A stretch of DNA of 39,509 nucleotides from an uncultured Clostridium sp. (GTDB lineage Bacteria; Bacillota; Clostridia; TANB77; CAG-508). Positions 34,038 through 39,509 of the stretch are shown here, piece after piece. The position numbers were made by a program, and so were the translations under genes. The stretch covers positions 1 through 39,509 of the forward strand of contig CAOJGX010000014.1 of assembly GCA_948435735.1 (NCBI GenBank). Direction: 5' to 3'. Position 1 is the first letter of the stretch; every line of letters begins with the position of its first letter. The notes beneath the pieces are model-generated. The model was not told where the DNA came from. It saw nothing but the letters and a program-made list of their open reading frames with translations, and did not search any database.

Positions 34038-35123
34038 ATGAACAGAAAAACAATGGTTCTTCAATTAAATAATGAAAAAGGGATTACAGCAGCAGATGCG
34101 TTAATTGCAATTCTGATTATCATGACTGCAATTGGTGTTATTGCAATGGTTTATTCTAACCTTGTAATAGGGTCTAGAGGAATCGATAGGAAAACTGGTG
34201 CAACAAGAATTGCGACTAATTTGGTAGAAAATATCAATGCGACTTATTATGATGAAATGGAAGATACTTTGAAACAATTATCAGATAGTGGGTTTATAAG
34301 TAGAGGAGAAGATAATACTTATATTATCAACGGTACCAATATAAGTCAAGAAGGTACAACGGTTTTTAATACAACAATTCCAGCTGGATATATCGTGAGA
34401 ATTACAATAAAAAATGTGGGTGATTTAGATTTATTAAAAGAAGTTAAAATAGAGGTAGAATATAAAGTAAATGGGCAAAATGAAACAGTCGAATTGGGAA
34501 AAGTGATTGAAAGAGAACAGATTCGAGAATGTAATTCACCACAATTCGAGGGAGTATATTTAGAACAGTTAGAAGTTGATAAAAATAACTATATTATGTC
34601 TTATCAGAGTGCAGAAAATTCAGGAGGAAACAAAATTATTTGTCCGATAAAATATACAGGGAAAAAGTATGAAATTATGACAGCGGACGAAGTAAAGACA
34701 ATTTGGTATAGTTATTCGAATAAACAGTGGGCACGAGTTTTAGTTTTGACAGATAGTGAATATGGCGAGTGTATCGATGATTCGGCGAAAATTGCTGAAA
34801 AACTGAAGAGTGACAAATCGTATGTATGGATTCCGAGATTTGGTGTGGAAAATAGTGGTGAAGTATTTGGAAGTACGTATTTCAAGTATAAATCTACGAA
34901 TCATGCTATTTTAAATTCTTATGAAAATGGAACGAGTGGTTTTATTTATAATCATTTGGATTTAGAAAACCCAATGAACTGGTCTAATTCTAATGGAATA
35001 TCGTTTGACGAGGAAACGAATGAATTACTAGGAAGATGGGAGGCATATTCCGATATTCAACAAGTGAATGCAGATGCTTATAAATTAAATCAATCACAAT
35101 TTGGTCCTTTGCTAGAAGATTAG
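34038..35123 (+). CDS. Large minor-pilin-like protein with C-terminal YVWIPRF-type domain
   Basis: NEKG|ITAADALIAILIIMTAIGVIAMVYSN; C-terminal SYVWIPRFGV region. Confidence 0.7.
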   Translation: MNRKTMVLQLNNEKGITAADALIAILIIMTAIGVIAMVYSNLVIGSRGIDRKTGATRIATNLVENINATYYDEMEDTLKQLSDSGFISRGEDNTYIINGTNISQEGTTVFNTTIPAGYIVRITIKNVGDLDLLKEVKIEVEYKVNGQNETVELGKVIEREQIRECNSPQFEGVYLEQLEVDKNNYIMSYQSAENSGGNKIICPIKYTGKKYEIMTADEVKTIWYSYSNKQWARVLVLTDSEYGECIDDSAKIAEKLKSDKSYVWIPRFGVENSGEVFGSTYFKYKSTNHAILNSYENGTSGFIYNHLDLENPMNWSNSNGISFDEETNELLGRWEAYSDIQQVNADAYKLNQSQFGPLLED

Positions 35124-35218
35124 TAATTTGTGGTAATTACCAAAAATCTATTTATTTGTTGGATATTTTATTGTATAATAAAAAGAGAAAATAGAACAAA
35201 AGAGGAGGAAGTAAATTC

Positions 35219-36841
35219 ATGAATGGAAGAAGCCCAATTGGTGTAGAATTAGTAAAAAGAGGCGTTGTAAAAGAAGTTGATATTCAAACAGCAATTGAAT
35301 ATCAAAAACAACATCCCGAAAAAAAAATAGGTGATATTTTAAACATCTTAAATTTGTGTCCACAAAGAGAATTAATCCGTGCGATGGGTCAAATATTAGG
35401 TGAAAATGTCATTATTCTTACAGCAGATGATGTAAAAATTCAAGGAAATAAATTTATGAATTTAGAAATATCCAAAAGATGCAAAGCGATTTTGTTTGAT
35501 ATTATCGGAAAAAAAGCTAAAGTTTGTTTTGCTGATACAGCCAATCATAAAGCAATGGAAGAAGTTAGGCTAATTTTATTAAAACACGACTTAGTAATGG
35601 AAAAATATTTGACTTTTGAGACCAATATAGAAACAGTTATCAAGTCACTGGAGAATAAAGAAGAAGCTACCATTGTTGATTCTGTTGATATCACCAAGTT
35701 GGTGGATACCATTATTCGCTCTGGTATGGAAAAAAGAGCCAGTGATATACATATTGAGCCATTAGAAGATTCGGTAAGAGTTCGTTATCGAATTGACGGT
35801 GAATTGATTACAGTTGCGAATATTGAAAAAAAGAAACAATTGCAATTGATTGGTAGAATAAAAGCGATTTCGAATATGCACCAAGAAAGGCAAGATGCCC
35901 AAGATGGAACCATTAATTCATATCCAGATTATAATATTCGTGTGGCTTCTCAAAGGACGATTGATGGCGAAAAATTTTGCTTGAGATTATTGAAGAAAAA
36001 CGAAGGAATACGTAGCATATTTGATTTAGGATTTCCAACTGATGAAGGATATTTGAAAAAATGTTTTGACAAAAGAAATAGTATTACGATTGTCGCAGCC
36101 CCAACAGGACAGGGTAAAACGACTACGTTATACAGTATTTTGGATTATTTGAACCGACCAGAAATTAATATTACAACTGTTGAAGACCCAGTTGAAATTA
36201 GAGTACCAGGTATTAATCAAATTGAGATTGATGAAAAATCAACGTTTGCCTCTTCTTTAAGGTCGATTTTAAGAAATGACCCTGATATTATTTTATTAGG
36301 AGAAATTCGAGATTTTGAATCTGCTGAAATTGCAATTCAAGCTGGCCAAACAGGTCATTATGTATTATCAACAATTCATACCATTAATGCTATAGAAGTA
36401 ATTACCAGACTAAGAAAAATGGAGATATCGGATTATGATATTTCAAGTACTTTGGCAACAGCGGTTTCACAGAGATTGTTAAGAAGAGTGTGTCCACATT
36501 GTGCAGTAAAAAGAGCATTTAGTAAAGATGAAAAGGATTTGATAAATAAATTCGCAGAAAGATATCACGTAAAATTTGATTTTACAGGTAAATCTACATT
36601 TGATACAAAAGGTTGTAAAAAATGTAATCATACAGGGTATTTAGATAGAGTTGCTGCTTTTGAAGTTTTAGAATTGACAGATGAAATCAAAGATTTGATT
36701 GTGTCAGGAGCGTCTAGTTTAAGAATTAGAGAAATGGCTATTGAGCAGGGCTATAAGCCATTGGTGATTGATGCCTTTAAAAAAGTATTAGAGGGTGTTA
36801 CAACTGTTGAAGAAGTTAATAAGAGATTAGCTTTGTACTAA
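35219..36841 (+). CDS. pilB: Type IV pilus extension ATPase (GspE/PilB family)
   Basis: APTGQGKTTTLYSILD Walker A, EDPVEIRVPGINQIEI, LLGEIRDFESAEIAIQAGQTGHYVLSTIHT, CPHC...CKKC zinc site. Confidence 0.95.
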   Translation: MNGRSPIGVELVKRGVVKEVDIQTAIEYQKQHPEKKIGDILNILNLCPQRELIRAMGQILGENVIILTADDVKIQGNKFMNLEISKRCKAILFDIIGKKAKVCFADTANHKAMEEVRLILLKHDLVMEKYLTFETNIETVIKSLENKEEATIVDSVDITKLVDTIIRSGMEKRASDIHIEPLEDSVRVRYRIDGELITVANIEKKKQLQLIGRIKAISNMHQERQDAQDGTINSYPDYNIRVASQRTIDGEKFCLRLLKKNEGIRSIFDLGFPTDEGYLKKCFDKRNSITIVAAPTGQGKTTTLYSILDYLNRPEINITTVEDPVEIRVPGINQIEIDEKSTFASSLRSILRNDPDIILLGEIRDFESAEIAIQAGQTGHYVLSTIHTINAIEVITRLRKMEISDYDISSTLATAVSQRLLRRVCPHCAVKRAFSKDEKDLINKFAERYHVKFDFTGKSTFDTKGCKKCNHTGYLDRVAAFEVLELTDEIKDLIVSGASSLRIREMAIEQGYKPLVIDAFKKVLEGVTTVEEVNKRLALY

Positions 36842-36859
36842 AGATGGGGAGGAAGATAA

Positions 36860-37964
36860 ATGATATTAATTGAAAGTATAATAAAGCAAGCGATTGAAAA
36901 AGATGCATCAGATATCCATTTAGTCAATGGAATGAAGCCAATGTTAAGAATTGCTAGAGCTCTTGTGGAACTAAAGGATGTAGACCCTTTAGATGAACCG
37001 ACTTTGTATGATATATATGATTATATTGTTAAAGGGAATGTAGAAAAAAATGAGGAATATGTACAAAAAAGAAGAATGGATACTTCTTTGGTTTTTGAAA
37101 ATGTGCGTTTGAGGGTAAATAGTTCTTTTTCGGATGATATACCAATCTTTACAATGCGTATTATAAAAGATACTTTGCCAGCTTTTGAAGAATTGGGTGT
37201 TCCTGAAATTGTAAGGTCAATGACACGCCAGCCACAAGGTCTAATGCTCGTAACAGGTAAAACAAATTCAGGAAAAACCACAACTTTAAATTCTTTGATT
37301 GATGATATTAATAAAACACAAAATAGAAAAATATTAACTTTGGAAAATCCAGTAGAATATAGACATAGAAGCAAAAAATCGCTGATTATTCAAAAAGAAG
37401 TCGGATTGGGAAAAGATGTGCCAACGTTTATTGATGGCGTTAAAAATTCACTAAGAGAAGATTGTGATATTCTAGTTATTCGGAGAAATTCGAGATAAAG
37501 AAACCATGGAAGCTGCGATTGATATGGTTGAATCAGGTCATTTAGTTATTGGAACTTTACATACCAAATCTTGTGCAGAAACGATTGATAGAATTATCAA
37601 TTTCTATGAAGTAAGAGACCAAGCATCGATTAAGAATTTGATTTCAACTTTGTTGAAAATGGTTGTTTCACAGAGGTTGTTAAAATCACAAATTACTGGA
37701 AAATTAGTATTGGTTCCAGAAGTTATGGTGGTAGATAATACAATTGCTGCCTGTATCCGAAAAGAGAAATTTAATATTTCAGAAATTGAAGATACGATAC
37801 AAAGTAATATTGAAAAAGGCAGTATTGGTTTAATTAATTCACTAGCTAAATTGTATGTGAATGGGCAATTATCATTAGAACAAATAAAATCACAAATTGA
37901 AGAAAAAAATTATGAAACATTAAATCGAACGATTATGCAATTAAATGTAAGAATAAAACATTAA
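36860..37964 (+). pseudogene. pilT: PilT-family retraction ATPase interrupted by a 1-nt frameshift near 37481
   Basis: ORF 36860-37498 ends ...CDILVIRRNSR*; removing the C in ATTCGGAGAA gives CDILVIGEIRDKETMEAAIDMVESGHLVIGTLHTKSCAETIDR, continuous with ORF 37506-37964. Confidence 0.85.
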
Positions 37965-38006
37965 AATTGTGCATGGTTCAAAAATGTTTTAAATGGAGGA
38001 TGTAAA

Positions 38007-39362
38007 ATGCCAACCTATATTTATAAGGCTGTGACTAAACAAGGTCAAGTAGTAAAGAATAGAATAACAGAAAGTAGTAAAATAAATTGTATCAAAAAGC
38101 TAAAAAGGAATGATTTGAATCCAATTAGTGTTGTTCAAACATTACGATTAGAAAAAAGAGAAAAAAAGAAACCTAGAAATTTTAGAAAGTCAAATTCAGA
38201 ATTACAGAAGATTGGGACACAAAGAGTTAGAGATAGCAAAAAAACATCTCACAGAGGAATTCGAGAAAAGATATTATCGGCTCTTTCCATTGAGAGAAAA
38301 ATTAGTTCTAGGGATATACGTATCTTTACGCAAAACTTTTATTTGCTAAAAAAAGCTAATTTTAATAATGTACATGCCTTATCGACAGTCATGGAAAACA
38401 CAGAAAATCCGAGTTTAAGGCTTGTTATTGAGGATATCTTATATGGTGTTGAAGCAGGAGAGTTTATGCATACAACAATGGAATATTACTCCAATGTTTT
38501 CCCTTATATTTATATTAACTTAATAAAAGTTGGAGAGCTTTCAGGTTCTTTAGATTTATCTTTAAAGCAAGCCATTAAGTATTTAGATGAAAGTGAAGCA
38601 TTACGAACCAAACTAAAAAGGATTTTAATTCCGAATATTGGAATGTTTATTGGTATTATCATTATGCTTTTTGTATGTGTTATTGTGGGAGTTCCAGCGA
38701 TACAAGGTATATTTGAGCAATTAGGTTCAACCGATGAATTACCTGCGATTACAATCTGGTTTGCAGGTGTAGTTGATTTTCTGATGAAAACGTGGTATGT
38801 ATGGTTTACATTAATTGCTGCTGTAATAATTGGAGTCGTTTTATACATACGCACACCAACAGGAAGATATCGTTTTGATAAATTCAAATATACGATGCCG
38901 ATTTTTGGCCAATTAATCTATTTAATTGACTTTTCAAGATTATTAAAAAATATGTTACTTAACTTACAAAATGGTATTCGAATTCAAGATGCATTAGATG
39001 TTAGTAAATCAGTAATCAGCAATAATATTATGCTGTCTATGATTGATCTTTCAATTAATAATATCTATGTGGGTAAATCGTGGATTGAACCATTTGAGCA
39101 AGCTAATTTCTCGAATCCAATGACGGTTGAGATGTTGAAAATTGGTATGAAAACGGACTTGCCAGAAATGATGGATAAATTAGTAGAGTATATGGATATC
39201 GATATTGATAATACATTAGAGAAAATTATGAAGGTATTGCCAGAAATTGCATATGCAGTTGTTGGTGTGGTCTTGATTTTCTTTGTAGTAGTTGTATTGG
39301 TGCCATGTATTCAAGTATATATGGGAGGATTCTTATTCTCAGCATATTCGGATTATATTTAA
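38007..39362 (+). CDS. pilC: Type IV pilus inner-membrane platform protein (GspF/PilC family)
   Basis: MPTYIYKAVTKQGQVVKNRI...; GEFMHTTMEYYSNVFPYIYINLIKVGELSGSLD; repeated GspF domains. Confidence 0.94.
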   Translation: MPTYIYKAVTKQGQVVKNRITESSKINCIKKLKRNDLNPISVVQTLRLEKREKKKPRNFRKSNSELQKIGTQRVRDSKKTSHRGIREKILSALSIERKISSRDIRIFTQNFYLLKKANFNNVHALSTVMENTENPSLRLVIEDILYGVEAGEFMHTTMEYYSNVFPYIYINLIKVGELSGSLDLSLKQAIKYLDESEALRTKLKRILIPNIGMFIGIIIMLFVCVIVGVPAIQGIFEQLGSTDELPAITIWFAGVVDFLMKTWYVWFTLIAAVIIGVVLYIRTPTGRYRFDKFKYTMPIFGQLIYLIDFSRLLKNMLLNLQNGIRIQDALDVSKSVISNNIMLSMIDLSINNIYVGKSWIEPFEQANFSNPMTVEMLKIGMKTDLPEMMDKLVEYMDIDIDNTLEKIMKVLPEIAYAVVGVVLIFFVVVVLVPCIQVYMGGFLFSAYSDYI

Positions 39363-39437
39363 GACGTAGGGATGATAATTGAATGATGGTATAAATTAAA
39401 ATGTGGGAATGGAAGAATGGAAAAATAGAAGAATACG

Positions 39438-39459
39438 GGCGACTGCTAGTCGCCCCTAG
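39438..39459. repeat. Copy 4 of TAGGGGCGAC hairpin repeat (inverted)
   Basis: GGGCGACT-GCT-AGTCGCCCCTA. Confidence 0.65.
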
Positions 39460-39486
39460 AGAGAAAAATAAAAGGAGAGGTAAGAG

Positions 39487-39509
39487 GTGAAAAAATATCT
39501 AAAACCGTT
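39487..39509 (+). CDS. Start of next gene, truncated by the window end
   Basis: AAAGGAGAGGTAAGAG then GTG AAA AAA TAT CTA AAA CCG. Confidence 0.35.

Noticed and set aside
37475-37490. Programmed frameshift as the favoured explanation for split pilT
   Set aside because: No slippery sequence or obvious stimulatory structure; the P-site ATT cannot re-pair well with TTC. Kept only as an alternative.
1-39509. tRNA, rRNA or CRISPR loci
   Set aside because: No cloverleaf, conserved rRNA segments or regularly spaced repeats recognised on reading both strands.

Overview
AT-rich, low-GC Gram-positive (clostridia-like) chromosomal window with about 45 supportable protein genes. No rRNA, tRNA or CRISPR array was recognised. 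From left to right: (i) an XRE regulator with a DUF4097 protein, then a WYL/YafY-type regulator with two GyrI-like proteins and an SPL-family radical SAM protein, punctuated by a repeated palindrome (AAATATGACAT-N4-ATGTCATATTT); (ii) a VapD-like toxin with a small upstream partner; (iii) VanZ, an ECF sigma/putative anti-sigma pair, and a two-component system; (iv) a CofE-like protein, an M15 carboxypeptidase and asnB; (v) NUDIX, RqcP-like and pyrK-pyrD genes and a GGDEF/EAL protein; (vi) rplM-rpsI and infC-rpmI-rplT with probable L13 and L20 leader RNAs; (vii) comF, a GT51 transglycosylase and a Ca/Na antiporter; (viii) a spoVAC-spoVAD-spoVAEb operon flanked by a dodecin and a DUF421 protein; (ix) a type IV pilus operon (pilMN fusion, pilO-like, pilin, prepilin peptidase, minor pilin, pilB, split pilT, pilC). 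The most interesting items are the palindrome set centred on the WYL regulator, the one-base frameshift in pilT, the VapD pair, SD-sequestering inverted repeats before asnB and the CofE-like gene, a consensus promoter that runs directly into a terminator ahead of infC, the likely AUU start of infC, an unlisted 57-aa minus-strand ORF next to a possible IS3-type end, and a variable-stem GGGGCG repeat family.
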